Of a DNA stretch of 37,532 nucleotides, positions 7,334-15,691 are shown piece after piece. Position 1 is the stretch's first letter. Each line of letters starts with the position of its first letter. Origin of the DNA: JACKII01 sp041687435. GTDB lineage: Bacteria > Pseudomonadota > Alphaproteobacteria > Bin95. The translations under genes were made by a program, and so were the position numbers. The notes beneath the pieces were generated by a model, which saw only the letters and a list, made by a program, of their open reading frames with translations, ran no database searches and was not told the origin of the DNA. The DNA lies in contig JAWLBX010000030.1 in the NCBI GenBank assembly GCA_041687435.1, forward strand, positions 1 to 37,532, written 5' to 3'.

Positions 7334-8503
7334 ATGGAGCCGATGAACCTTTCGCCGCGCGAGCTTTTGGAAAAGTTGGTGAGCTTCGACACCACCAGCC
7401 GCAACTCCAACCTGGCGCTGCTCGATTTCGTCGAGGAATACTTGGCGAGCCACGGCCTTTCCGGCTGGCGCGTTTATGACGAAACCGGCCAGAAGGCCAA
7501 TCTCTTCGTCTCCGCCGGGCCGGATGAGCCGGGCGGCATCGTCCTGTCCGGCCATGTCGATGTGGTGCCGGTGGATGGCCAGGACTGGGCAAGCGACCCG
7601 TTCTCCCTGACCGAGCGCGACGGGAGGCTCTACGGTCGCGGCTCTTGCGACATGAAGGGCTTCGTTGCGCTTTCGCTCTGGGCTGTGCCGCAATACCTGA
7701 AACGCGGCCTGAAACAGCCGGTGCATCTTGCCATTTCCTATGATGAGGAGGTCGGCTGTATTGGCGTGCGGGGCATGCTGGAGCGTCTGGCGCAGCAGGA
7801 GCAGCGCCCAGGCCTCTGCATCGTCGGTGAGCCGACCGAGTTTCAGCCGATTGTGGCGCACAAGGGCAAGTGGTCGTTCCATGTGAAGGTCCGCGGCAAG
7901 GAATGCCATTCCTCGCTGGCGCCGACCGGTGTGAACGCGGTTGAATACGCGGCGGAGGCGGTAACCTGGCTGCACCGCGAAGGCCGCCGTTTCGCCAAGG
8001 AAGGCATGCGCGACGAGCTTTACGACCTGCCGCACACCACCGTGCATGTCGGCAAGCTGCACGGTGGTACGGCACTCAACATCGTGCCGCAGGAGGCGGA
8101 GTTCGTGTTCGAATACCGCTACATCGCACAGGATAACCCGGACGACATCCACCAGCGTTTCCTGAAATTCGTGCGCGAGGAACTGGAGCCGGAAATGCGG
8201 GCGGTCGATCCCGCCGCCGGCTTCACCATAGAACCGATTTCGCAAATTCCCGGCCTCGAAATCTCGCCGGAGCACGAGGTCGTGAATCTTGCCCGCCAGC
8301 TTTCCGGCCGTAATGATCATGCCAAGGTCGCCTATGGCACGGAGGCCGGGCTGTTCCAGGAAATTGCCTCCATCCCGACCGTGGTCTGCGGGCCTGGCAA
8401 TATCGAACAGGCGCACAAGCCGAACGAATTCCTGGCCATCGACCAACTGACCAAGGGCGAAGAGTTCATGCGGCGCCTCGGCGACCGCCTCTGCTCCGGC
8501 TGA
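7334..8503 (+). CDS. argE: Acetylornithine deacetylase (M20 family)
   Basis: The 389-aa protein starts at the ATG at 7334, with TAGGA just upstream; a second ATG at 7343 has a poorly spaced site. M20 metal ligands and catalytic residues are visible: SGHVDVVPVDG (His, with catalytic Asp), GRGSCDMKGF (bridging Asp), DEEVGCIG (catalytic Glu and metal Glu), GEPT, YGTEAGLF, and the C-terminal His in EQAHKPNEF. The dimerisation domain occupies about residues 180-290. CGPGNIEQAHKPNE is characteristic of ArgE, which releases ornithine and acetate from N-acetylornithine in arginine synthesis. It sits alone here, not in an arg operon, so a related N-acyl amino acid substrate remains possible. Confidence 0.88.
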   Translation: MEPMNLSPRELLEKLVSFDTTSRNSNLALLDFVEEYLASHGLSGWRVYDETGQKANLFVSAGPDEPGGIVLSGHVDVVPVDGQDWASDPFSLTERDGRLYGRGSCDMKGFVALSLWAVPQYLKRGLKQPVHLAISYDEEVGCIGVRGMLERLAQQEQRPGLCIVGEPTEFQPIVAHKGKWSFHVKVRGKECHSSLAPTGVNAVEYAAEAVTWLHREGRRFAKEGMRDELYDLPHTTVHVGKLHGGTALNIVPQEAEFVFEYRYIAQDNPDDIHQRFLKFVREELEPEMRAVDPAAGFTIEPISQIPGLEISPEHEVVNLARQLSGRNDHAKVAYGTEAGLFQEIASIPTVVCGPGNIEQAHKPNEFLAIDQLTKGEEFMRRLGDRLCSG

Positions 8504-8508
8504 CGCGA

Positions 8509-9486
8509 ATGCCGGGCAGGGTGTTCGACCGACGTCTGCTGCGGTTGCTGCTGCTGCCGCTGGCGGTCTACGGCTCAGTCTATCTGGTCGTCGATCAGGT
8601 GCGCCCCACCGGCCTTTCATTCGCCACCATACCGCCAGAACGGTTCGCCGATATTGCCGCGGCGGAGGCGCTGCACCGCTATTTCTGGCTCAGCGCCTTC
8701 CTGATGCTAACAGCCGTTTCGCTCGCCGTCGCCGCCGGCGCGGCTCTGGCCCTGTTCCGCGAAACCCCGCCGCGGGACCGGCGGTTGGTGTTCGGCCTGT
8801 TCGCCGCCATTGCCGCGGTCATCATCCTGGCCGAGGTGACGGGTGTGGCGCAGCGCTGGTACACCTATCTCGGCAATGGCCTGTTCGAATCGATCTTTTC
8901 CCGCATTCCCGTGGATGGCATCGGCTCCGCCCTGCATGTGTTCAAGATGGGGCAGGAGGTTATCAAGGCGACAACCGCGGTGGCGATTCTGCTGCTTGCG
9001 GCCTGCCTGCTCATGACCCTCTCCCGCCCGTCTGACGATCTGTCGCTGACGGAACGGGCCGAGGATCTGGCCGCCGCGATCGCGCGCCAGCGGGTCTATC
9101 TGCAACAGGCGGCGATGGTTTATGTGTTCGCCGTACTGGCCATGCTCTCCTGGATGTACTGGCCGTTGCCCTTCCTCGCCAGCGAGGCGTTGCGCGCAGA
9201 TTACAAGGGCGTCGTGATGGGTGCCGCCGTGTTGCAAGGCGTCGCCTTCACCATCGGTGTCGCGGTCATCTACCTGCCGCCCGCCCTGCTGCTGCGCCGC
9301 CGGGCGGAGGCCTTGGCACGCGGCATCGGGCCGGCTGTGGCCGTCGATGCCGAAACCCGCGCCGCGCTGAGCCCACTCGCGCCGCATCCGTTCGACCAGT
9401 TGCGGCAGGTGGGAACCATTGTTCTGCCGGCCCTGGTCGGGCTGCTGCCGGTCATCAACGACCTGTTCGGGATTTCTTTTGCCTGA
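8509..9486 (+). CDS. Multi-pass membrane protein of unknown function
   Basis: The 325-aa protein starts 5 bases after argE and is probably cotranscribed with it. About six or seven hydrophobic segments are visible (near residues 9-27, 58-83, 94-113, 153-172, 203-223, 232-258 and 303-320). A cytoplasmic-looking helical stretch rich in Glu, Ala and Arg (about 180-200, LTERAEDLAAAIARQRVYLQ) lies in the middle. No catalytic motif or known transporter signature was recognised. Operon context does not make a role in arginine metabolism likely in itself. Confidence 0.75.
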   Translation: MPGRVFDRRLLRLLLLPLAVYGSVYLVVDQVRPTGLSFATIPPERFADIAAAEALHRYFWLSAFLMLTAVSLAVAAGAALALFRETPPRDRRLVFGLFAAIAAVIILAEVTGVAQRWYTYLGNGLFESIFSRIPVDGIGSALHVFKMGQEVIKATTAVAILLLAACLLMTLSRPSDDLSLTERAEDLAAAIARQRVYLQQAAMVYVFAVLAMLSWMYWPLPFLASEALRADYKGVVMGAAVLQGVAFTIGVAVIYLPPALLLRRRAEALARGIGPAVAVDAETRAALSPLAPHPFDQLRQVGTIVLPALVGLLPVINDLFGISFA

Positions 9487-9517
9487 GTGGCGTAGCGGAC
9501 ATTCCGCAAAATGCTGG

Positions 9518-11255
9518 CTATGCGGTGGCAGCCTGAGATGTGACGCAGGCGCTGTCCGCCAGCGGAACCATACGTGGGTCGGTGGCGGTTTCCGTCCGTC
9601 CCTCCGCCGGGTCTGCCAGCAGGGCACAGACCGCATGGTGTTCCGGGTCGCCGGGTTCGACCGGAGCCACCTCATGCCCCAGTGCCTCCAACGCCATCTG
9701 AATCGCCGGCGGCACGTTGTCCTCCACCTCCAACGCATTCGCAAAATACGTGTGCGGTTCGCGAGATGCGGGAAAGCTGAGTGAGGTGATCCGCGGCTGG
9801 TCGACGGCGTCCTGCAGGCCGAGCCCGAACAGCAGATGGTTCAGCAATACCTGAATTATGGCCTGCGGTTGCGCATCGCCGCCCGGCCCGCCGGCGGCCA
9901 GCACCGCGCCTGTATCGGTGACCGCCATTACCGGCGCCGCCGTCAGGCGTGGCCGGCGGCCCGGTGCAGCAGCGGCGGCATGTCCGACCATAGCATAGCT
10001 CTGGGCGCCGCGGGTGGATACCACCAGCCCCAGGCCAGGCACTGCCGGCGCATCCAGCGCCATGTCGCTGGGGGTGGCCGCAAACGCCATGCCCTGACGA
10101 TCCACCGCACAGCAGACCGACGTATCCAGCGCCGGACTGGTAGCCGCGGCAGCCGGTTCAATCGACAGCGCGCCGCCATGATCTGCGATATTGCCCGGCG
10201 GCGGCATGCCGGGCCAGGCTCGGTCTGTGGTTATCCGGGCGCGCTGGCCCGCGGCATAGCCGTCACTCAACAACCGGTCGAGCGGGACCGGCAGCGTCTG
10301 CGGGTCGCCGATGTATTTTTCGCGGTCGGCGAAGGCAAGCTTGATCGCCTCCGCCACCGCATGCAGGTAGGCGGCGGAGTTGTGGCGGTGCCCGGCCAAG
10401 CCGCAGCCTTCCAGGATTTTCAGCACCATCGCCACCACCGGCCCCTGGCACCACGCACCGCAGGTGAACAGCGTGTGTCCGAACAATGGGGTCGCAACGG
10501 CGTTCTCGACCGGCGAGCGGTATTAGGCCATATCCATTTCGTCGAGCCAGCCGCCCTCCGCCTGCATATGGCGGGCAATCGCCTGGCCGATATCGCCGGT
10601 ATAGAATGCAGCCCGCGCTGCCATCAGCCCGGCCTCGCGGCCGCCGCGGGCACTGGCCGCGCGGTCCTCGTCCGCCAGGAATTGCAGGGTCGCGGCCAGG
10701 TCGGGTTGCACGAAATGCTGCCCTTCCCGGATCGGATCGCCGCCGGGCAGCCAGATGCGGGCATTCTCCGCATACCGGCGCAGGTAGCGGGCATAGCGCG
10801 CGCTCAGGCCCGCCAACGAGGCATGGGCCGGGAAACCTTCGCGCGCCAAACGGATCGCCGGTCCGGCCAGTTCCGCCAGAGAGAGAGTGCCGTACAGGCG
10901 CAGCGCCGTAATCCAGGCGTCCGGGGCGGCGGGCACCACCGTTCCGCAGCACACCATGCGGAATGACGGCCCGGCTGCCTTTACGGAACGCTGTGGGGTC
11001 GGTAGCGCGCGGCCAGGGGCCCAGCCCGGCAATAGTAACGATCCGTCCGCATGCCGGGTCGCGGATCATGATTGGCGCGACGCCTGCAAACTGCACCTGG
11101 ATCGATTCCAGCACCGACAGTGCCAGCCCCATGGCAACGCCGGCATCGACCGCATTGCCGCCTGCCGCCAGTATCTCCGCACCAATGGCGGATGCCGTCG
11201 GGTGGCCGGCAACAGCTGCAGCCTCCCATGGACCGGAGCATATCGAAGAGATCAT
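9518..11255 (-). pseudogene. Gamma-glutamyltransferase family gene, disrupted by a frameshift and an internal stop
   Basis: Read from 11255, the frame gives GHPTASAIGAEILAAGGNAVDAGVA, typical of the GGT large subunit, up to PHGVLR. There it shifts: one extra base in the TT at 10942-10943 (plus strand) separates GVLR from TVVPAAPDAWITAL, which follows in the next frame. An in-frame TAA at 10523-10525 then interrupts DMA and YRSPVE. The small-subunit part resumes in the same frame and ends at 9518; it includes the DTSVCCAVD segment holding the presumed nucleophilic Thr, and a C-terminal GGxGG-like stretch. The usual GIGG of the large subunit reads FAGV. Two independent lesions make true inactivation more likely than a sequencing error. 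Confidence 0.85.
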
Positions 11256-11407
11256 GTTGTGAACTGCGCAGAACTGCAGGGTGCCGAAGCGGGGTTCCCT
11301 ACACCAATAATCTGTAATTTAGTATAAAATTGTTGCGAAGATGTACGATCGATGTTTAGGGTTGGAATAATTTATCCGGCCGATCGCGGCGCAAGATCTC
11401 CCGCCTG
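11256..11407. other. AT-rich spacer between cofD and the GGT pseudogene
   Basis: This is the most AT-rich short stretch in the first half of the window. It contains a TATACT on the minus strand (around 11320) that could be the old -10 box for the GGT gene, but there is no well-spaced -35 box. It also follows the cofD stop, yet I see no clear terminator hairpin. Confidence 0.3.
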
Positions 11408-12346
11408 TCAGGTGCGGTGTTTCGCAATCCTTTGGGCCAGTTGCAGAGCGGTTTCCGCCACGCGCCGCCGGTCGTGGGCATTCTGCATCAGCGTGCCGGT
11501 GACGGCGGTTGCAAGGTCAAGACCGCCAGTATCTGCCGCGTCGCTTTCATCCAGCACCAGGCCGTTCAGCAGGCCGTCATAGTGAGCCACTAACCCGGTG
11601 TTGGTTCTGTTCAGGCCAAGTTCTGCAAACATTTTCGCGGTCGGCCCTTTGACTGCCTGGCCGCCGATCAGCGGTGAGACCGCGACCACCGGCGCACCCA
11701 GGCCCTTGAGCCATTCCCGCATCCGCGGTACCGCAAGGATAGGGGCGATGGAGATGAAGGGGTTGGAGGGGCAGACCACCACCGCCGTTACGTTGCGCAT
11801 CTGCCGTAGCGGCGCCGGCATTTCCGCCTGTTCCGCGCCTCGATGCGTGAAGCCGGTCACCACAGGCTGGCATCGCTCACGCACGAAATAATGCTGGAAC
11901 GCTAAATCGCCATGGTCCGCCGTATGCACGACGGTCGGCACCGGCGCATCGCTCATCGGCAGCACGCGCGTGGCAATTCCCGCTGTCTTGCAGAGCGCCG
12001 CCGTCACTTGGCTCAGCGTTTCGCCGGCGTTGAGGCGGCGGGTGCGTTCCAAGTGCATGGCCAGATCCTGATCGCCCAGGTTAAACCAGGTTTCCGCCCC
12101 AATCTCGCCTAGCGCCCGCATGCAGTTCCAGGTTTCGCCGGCCCGGCCCCAGCCGCGCTCGGCGTCGTTCCAGCCGGCTAGGGCGTAAAAGACGGAATCG
12201 ATGTCGGGCGCGATGTGCAGGCCCAAATGCTGGAAGTCGTCGCCGGTGTTGGCGACAACTACCAGCTCGCCCGGCGGCAGAATGTTGGCCAGTCCCGTCA
12301 CCAGCTTGGCGCCGCCGACGCCGCCCGAGAGTGCGACCACGGTCAT
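11408..12346 (-). CDS. cofD: 2-phospho-L-lactate transferase (CofD/FbiA) of F420 synthesis
   Basis: The 312-aa protein is near the usual length. It opens with the CofD signature ALSGGVGGAKLVTGL, followed by VVVANTGDDFQHLGLHIAPD, both part of the Fo and GDP binding site. It also has NLGDQDLAMHLERT and CPSNPFISIAPIL. CofD joins the phosphoryl-lactyl (or phosphoenolpyruvyl) group from an activated guanosine compound to the deazaflavin Fo, giving (dehydro-)F420-0. The ATG overlaps the cofE stop in an ATGA, so the two are translationally coupled. The genes for Fo synthesis (cofG/H or fbiC) and for cofC/fbiD are not in the window. Confidence 0.95.
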   Translation of the reverse strand: MTVVALSGGVGGAKLVTGLANILPPGELVVVANTGDDFQHLGLHIAPDIDSVFYALAGWNDAERGWGRAGETWNCMRALGEIGAETWFNLGDQDLAMHLERTRRLNAGETLSQVTAALCKTAGIATRVLPMSDAPVPTVVHTADHGDLAFQHYFVRERCQPVVTGFTHRGAEQAEMPAPLRQMRNVTAVVVCPSNPFISIAPILAVPRMREWLKGLGAPVVAVSPLIGGQAVKGPTAKMFAELGLNRTNTGLVAHYDGLLNGLVLDESDAADTGGLDLATAVTGTLMQNAHDRRRVAETALQLAQRIAKHRT

Positions 12347-13104
12347 CGGAACATGTCGTCCACGGCGGGCCGCACCAGTGCCGCGGCTGGCAGCGGCTCC
12401 GGCTCCACCGGCAGGCCGCGGATAAGGACCGCCGGCGTTCCTTCAGCGCCCTCGCCCATGGCGACGCAGGCGGCTGCTGCCAGCTGGTCAGCATGGCCAA
12501 CGATGGAAACCTTCAATTCCCGTCCCATCATATCCGCTTCGCCGCGGATATCATCGACGGAGCGGATGCCCGCCGCGCCGATGGCAATGCCGCAAGTGCC
12601 GATCCGCCAGGCGCGGCCGACGCTGTCGGTGATCAGCACAGCAGGGCGCACACCGGTCAGCCGTTCCAGGGCACCCGCCAGCGCCTCGGCGGAGCGGTCC
12701 GGGTCCTCCGGCAGCAACAGCACCTGCTCGCCGGCGCCGTCGATGTTGGATTGGTCGATACCGGCGTTGGCCATGACCATGCCGAGCCGGTGTTCCACCA
12801 CCAGCAGATTGGGCCGAAACCGCAGCACGTGGTTCGCCTCGTCCAGCGTCACCTGCACCAGCCGGGCATCCTTGCCCGTGCGTCTGGCCCAGTCGTCCGC
12901 CTCCCGTCCTGGCGCCACATCGGCAAGGCGGCGATAGCGGCCTTCCGCCTTGCTGACCACCTTTTGCGCCAGGGCCACCACGTCGCCCGGTTGCAGCGGC
13001 AGATCGTTGGCGGCCAAGCAATCGGCGATCTGGCGGGCCAGGTCGTCGCCAGGCCGGACGCGGGGAAACCCGGCGAGGGTGTGATAGGTCAGGGTGCGGG
13101 GCAT
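12343..13104 (-). CDS. cofE: Coenzyme F420-0:L-glutamate ligase (CofE)
   Basis: The 253-aa protein, counted from the ATG at 13104, has typical CofE features: VVALAQKVVSKAEGR near the N-terminus, the VVEHRLGMVMANAGIDQSN segment, and ITDSVGRAWRIGTCGIAIGAAG, which form the GTP, metal and F420-0 site. It adds glutamates to F420-0. It is the single-domain form; the C-terminal nitroreductase-like domain of mycobacterial FbiB is absent. An upstream in-frame ATG at 13140 is an alternative start, and neither has a strong ribosome binding site. The stop overlaps the cofD start by 4 bases. The pair is transcribed away from the Dph6-like gene across about 140 bases. Confidence 0.93.
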   Translation of the reverse strand: MPRTLTYHTLAGFPRVRPGDDLARQIADCLAANDLPLQPGDVVALAQKVVSKAEGRYRRLADVAPGREADDWARRTGKDARLVQVTLDEANHVLRFRPNLLVVEHRLGMVMANAGIDQSNIDGAGEQVLLLPEDPDRSAEALAGALERLTGVRPAVLITDSVGRAWRIGTCGIAIGAAGIRSVDDIRGEADMMGRELKVSIVGHADQLAAAACVAMGEGAEGTPAVLIRGLPVEPEPLPAAALVRPAVDDMFR

Positions 13105-13244
13105 GGCAGGGAACGGTTCGATAGCGGAAGGAGGCGCCATCGTCCCGATCTGCGCCTGTCCGCGCAAGCGAAATGCGAGGCGGTTGCCGGGCAGCGGCGA
13201 CTCGCGGCAGGCTGGCCCGCCATCACCGCCAAAGGGCAACCCTG

Positions 13245-13907
13245 ATGACACGAGCCTACATCGCCTGGAGTTCCGGCAAAGACAGCGCGTTCGCCCTGCA
13301 CACCATCCGCCTGGCGAGGCAGGTGGAGGTCGTGGGCGCACTGACCACCGTCACCGAACCGTTCGACCGTGTCTCCATGCACGGCGTCCGCCGCTCCATC
13401 CTGGAGGCCCAGGCGGCAGCCGCCGGCCTGCCGCTGCTGACCGTGGACCTACCCAATCCCTGTTCCAACGCGGACTACGAGACGCGCATGGCGGCCGCGG
13501 TCGCGCACATGCAGGCCAATGGGGTGGAGGCGGTGGTGTTCGGCGACCTCTTTCTGGCCGACATCCGCGCCTATCGCGAGGCGCAAATGGCGGCCGTTGG
13601 GATGCAGGCGGTGTTTCCGCTTTGGGGCCGGCCAACCGCTGACCTAGCCGTAGAGATCGTCGCAAGTGGCATCGAGGCGCGGATTGTTTGTTTGGACCCC
13701 GCCCGGCTCGACGTCGGTTTTGCGGGGCGGCGCTATGATGCAGCCTTGTTGAACGCCTTGCCTGCCGCGGTCGACCCGTGCGGCGAAAACGGCGAATTTC
13801 ACACCCTGATTACTGACGGGCCGATGTTTGACAAGCCATTGTCGGTGCGCGAGGGCGAAACTGTGGAGCGGGATGGTTTCGTGTTCACCGATTTTCAGCC
13901 GCAATAA
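13245..13907 (+). CDS. Dph6-like ATP pyrophosphatase (diphthine-ammonia ligase family)
   Basis: The 220-aa protein starts at ATG 13245. It opens with the PP-loop SSGKDSAFALH, which binds ATP for adenylation, and has the family segments VSMHGVRRSILEAQA, VFGDLFLADIRAYRE and the C-terminal DPCGENGEFHTLITDGP. This is the N-type ATP-pyrophosphatase domain of eukaryotic and archaeal Dph6, which amidates diphthine on elongation factor 2. Bacteria do not make diphthamide, so the bacterial substrate is unknown. It lies between cofE (divergent) and an LLM oxidoreductase (same strand, 73 bases downstream). A role linked to F420 or to the downstream pathway is only a possibility. Confidence 0.85.
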   Translation: MTRAYIAWSSGKDSAFALHTIRLARQVEVVGALTTVTEPFDRVSMHGVRRSILEAQAAAAGLPLLTVDLPNPCSNADYETRMAAAVAHMQANGVEAVVFGDLFLADIRAYREAQMAAVGMQAVFPLWGRPTADLAVEIVASGIEARIVCLDPARLDVGFAGRRYDAALLNALPAAVDPCGENGEFHTLITDGPMFDKPLSVREGETVERDGFVFTDFQPQ

Positions 13908-13980
13908 GGCGCTTGGCAGTATCGGGGATTGCAGGCGACAATGTGCGTCAAACAACAATCGCCATGGAGGAAACGCCACG

Positions 13981-14919
13981 ATGCCAGCCAAAATCGGCTA
14001 TCTGATCCCCACCCGCGAGGCGATCATGGAAGGGCGGCATGAAACCGTGCCGCTCCTGAAACTTGCCGAACAGGCGGAAGATCTTGGCTATGACTCGGTT
14101 TGGATCGGCGATTCGCTGACTGCCCGCCCGCGCCACGAGCCATTGACCCTGCTGGCCGCCATTGCCGGGCGCACCCGGCGCGTGAAGCTGGGCACCGCCG
14201 TGCTGCTGCCGGCATTGCGCAACCCGGTGGTGCTGGCTCATATCGTTTCCACCCTGGATCAGGCAAGCGACGGCCGCGTGATCCTGGGCTACGGCATTGC
14301 CGGCGACGTGCCGAACATCCGGGCGGAGTTTGAGGCGGCCGGGGTGCCGTTCGAGAAGCGCATCGGCCGCATGATCGAGGGGTTGCAGCTCTGCCGCGCG
14401 CTTTGGACCGGGGAGCCGGTGGAGTGGAACGGCCGCTGGACGCTCAAAGGCCAGCAGATTGGCCCGGTACCGGCCCAAAAGGGCGGGCCGCCCGTCTGGG
14501 TCGGCGGTAGCCATTCCAACGCGCTCCGCCGGGCCGCCCGCCACTTTGATGGCTGGTTCCCAACCGGCCCCAGCGTTGAGGTCTGCGGCCCGCAATGGCA
14601 AGAAATCCAAAAGCTGGCGGTGGAGGAGGGGCGCGAGCCGGATGATCTGACCTATGCGCAGTATCTGACCGTCGCGTTGGACGACAGCCGCGAGAAAGGC
14701 ATCGCCCGGATCGACAGGTTCCTGGAGGCCTATTACGGCGTGCCGGGGCCGGTATTGCGCAAGCGCATGTCCAGCTTCGGCGGGCCGGCGGAGGAGGCGG
14801 CAGCATGGATCAAATCCTATGTGGATGCCGGTGCCAGCCATCTCTGCATCCGCTTTGCGGGCGACCATGAACAGTCCCTGAAAACCATGGCGGCGCTCCG
14901 CCAGCAAATGGGAGGTTGA
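13981..14919 (+). CDS. LLM-class flavin/F420-dependent oxidoreductase
   Basis: The 312-aa protein starts at ATG 13981 with ATGGAGGAAACG just upstream as ribosome binding site. It is a luciferase-like TIM barrel: GYDSVWIGDSL near the N-terminus, LGTAVLLPALRNPVVLAHIVSTLD in the core, and the substrate-loop region VWVGGSHSNALRRAARHFDGWFP. The family uses F420 or FMN. Proximity to cofD and cofE on the opposite strand favours F420, but sequence alone does not settle it. It is followed after 4 bases by an SDR dehydrogenase, so they form one operon. Confidence 0.88.
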   Translation: MPAKIGYLIPTREAIMEGRHETVPLLKLAEQAEDLGYDSVWIGDSLTARPRHEPLTLLAAIAGRTRRVKLGTAVLLPALRNPVVLAHIVSTLDQASDGRVILGYGIAGDVPNIRAEFEAAGVPFEKRIGRMIEGLQLCRALWTGEPVEWNGRWTLKGQQIGPVPAQKGGPPVWVGGSHSNALRRAARHFDGWFPTGPSVEVCGPQWQEIQKLAVEEGREPDDLTYAQYLTVALDDSREKGIARIDRFLEAYYGVPGPVLRKRMSSFGGPAEEAAAWIKSYVDAGASHLCIRFAGDHEQSLKTMAALRQQMGG

Positions 14920-14923
14920 GGCC

Positions 14924-15691
14924 ATGCGGTTCCAGAACAAGGTTGCGCTGATTACCGCCGCCGGCGCCGGTATCGGCAAGGCCACGGCGGAGATCATGGT
15001 TCGCGAAGGCGCCACGGTGATTGCGGTCGAAAACCGCGAGGATCGCCTGGACGCGTTGGCGGCATCGCTGGCGAGCCAGCCAGGCCGGGTTGTGCCGCAA
15101 TGCATCGATGCCATGGACGAGGCCCAGGTACGTGAGGCCGTGACGCAGACGGTTGAGGAGTTCGGCCGGATCGACATTCTCGTGAATGCCGTTGGTGGTT
15201 CCACGGTGATCAGGAAACCCAATGCCGCCATTGACGAGATGACCATGGCCGACTGGCAGAAGGTGATCGACTTCAACCTGAAGCCAACCTTCTGCTTCAT
15301 GAATGCCGTCATCCCGCACATGAAGGCGCAAGGTTCGGGCAAGATCGTCAACCTTGCCTCAATCGCCGGGCGCGGCACCAATTTTGAGAGTTCGTCGCCC
15401 TATGCGGTGGCCAAGGGCGGCATCATCGCCATGGTGCGCCGGCTGTCGTTCGAGTTGGGGCCCCACGGTATCTGCATCAATGCGATTGCGCCCAGCCTGA
15501 CGCTGACCGAACGCCTCGCGCCCTATTGGGAAAAACGCTCAGAGCAGGAAAAGGCCGAGGAGATCGCGAAATTCCCGCTCGGCCGTGTGCCGATGGCAGA
15601 GGATCAGGCCAAGGTCATCGCCTTTCTGGCTTCTTCGGATGCCGATTTCGTCACCGGCGTCACCATCGATGTGAACGGAGGCCACCTATGA
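14924..15691 (+). CDS. Short-chain dehydrogenase/reductase (SDR)
   Basis: The 255-aa classical SDR has TAAGAGIGKA as the cofactor glycine motif (about 11-20), NAVGG after the fourth strand, the catalytic Ser in LASIAGRG, YAVAK as the Tyr-Lys pair, and INAIAPSLTLTERL in the substrate loop. The C-terminal DVNGGHL is typical. It oxidises or reduces a hydroxyl/ketone with NAD(P). Its TGA overlaps the ATG of the next gene (ATGA), so the two are coupled. Together with the LLM enzyme and the beta-hydroxyacid dehydrogenase it looks like a short catabolic pathway. Confidence 0.9.
   Translation: MRFQNKVALITAAGAGIGKATAEIMVREGATVIAVENREDRLDALAASLASQPGRVVPQCIDAMDEAQVREAVTQTVEEFGRIDILVNAVGGSTVIRKPNAAIDEMTMADWQKVIDFNLKPTFCFMNAVIPHMKAQGSGKIVNLASIAGRGTNFESSSPYAVAKGGIIAMVRRLSFELGPHGICINAIAPSLTLTERLAPYWEKRSEQEKAEEIAKFPLGRVPMAEDQAKVIAFLASSDADFVTGVTIDVNGGHL

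Noticed and set aside
6179..8620. An 813-codon open frame on the minus strand across the ZIP and argE genes
   Set aside because: It overlaps the well-supported ZIP (same strand, other frame) and argE (opposite strand) genes. Its residues are rich in Arg, Ala and His with no family motif, as expected from GC-rich codon bias.
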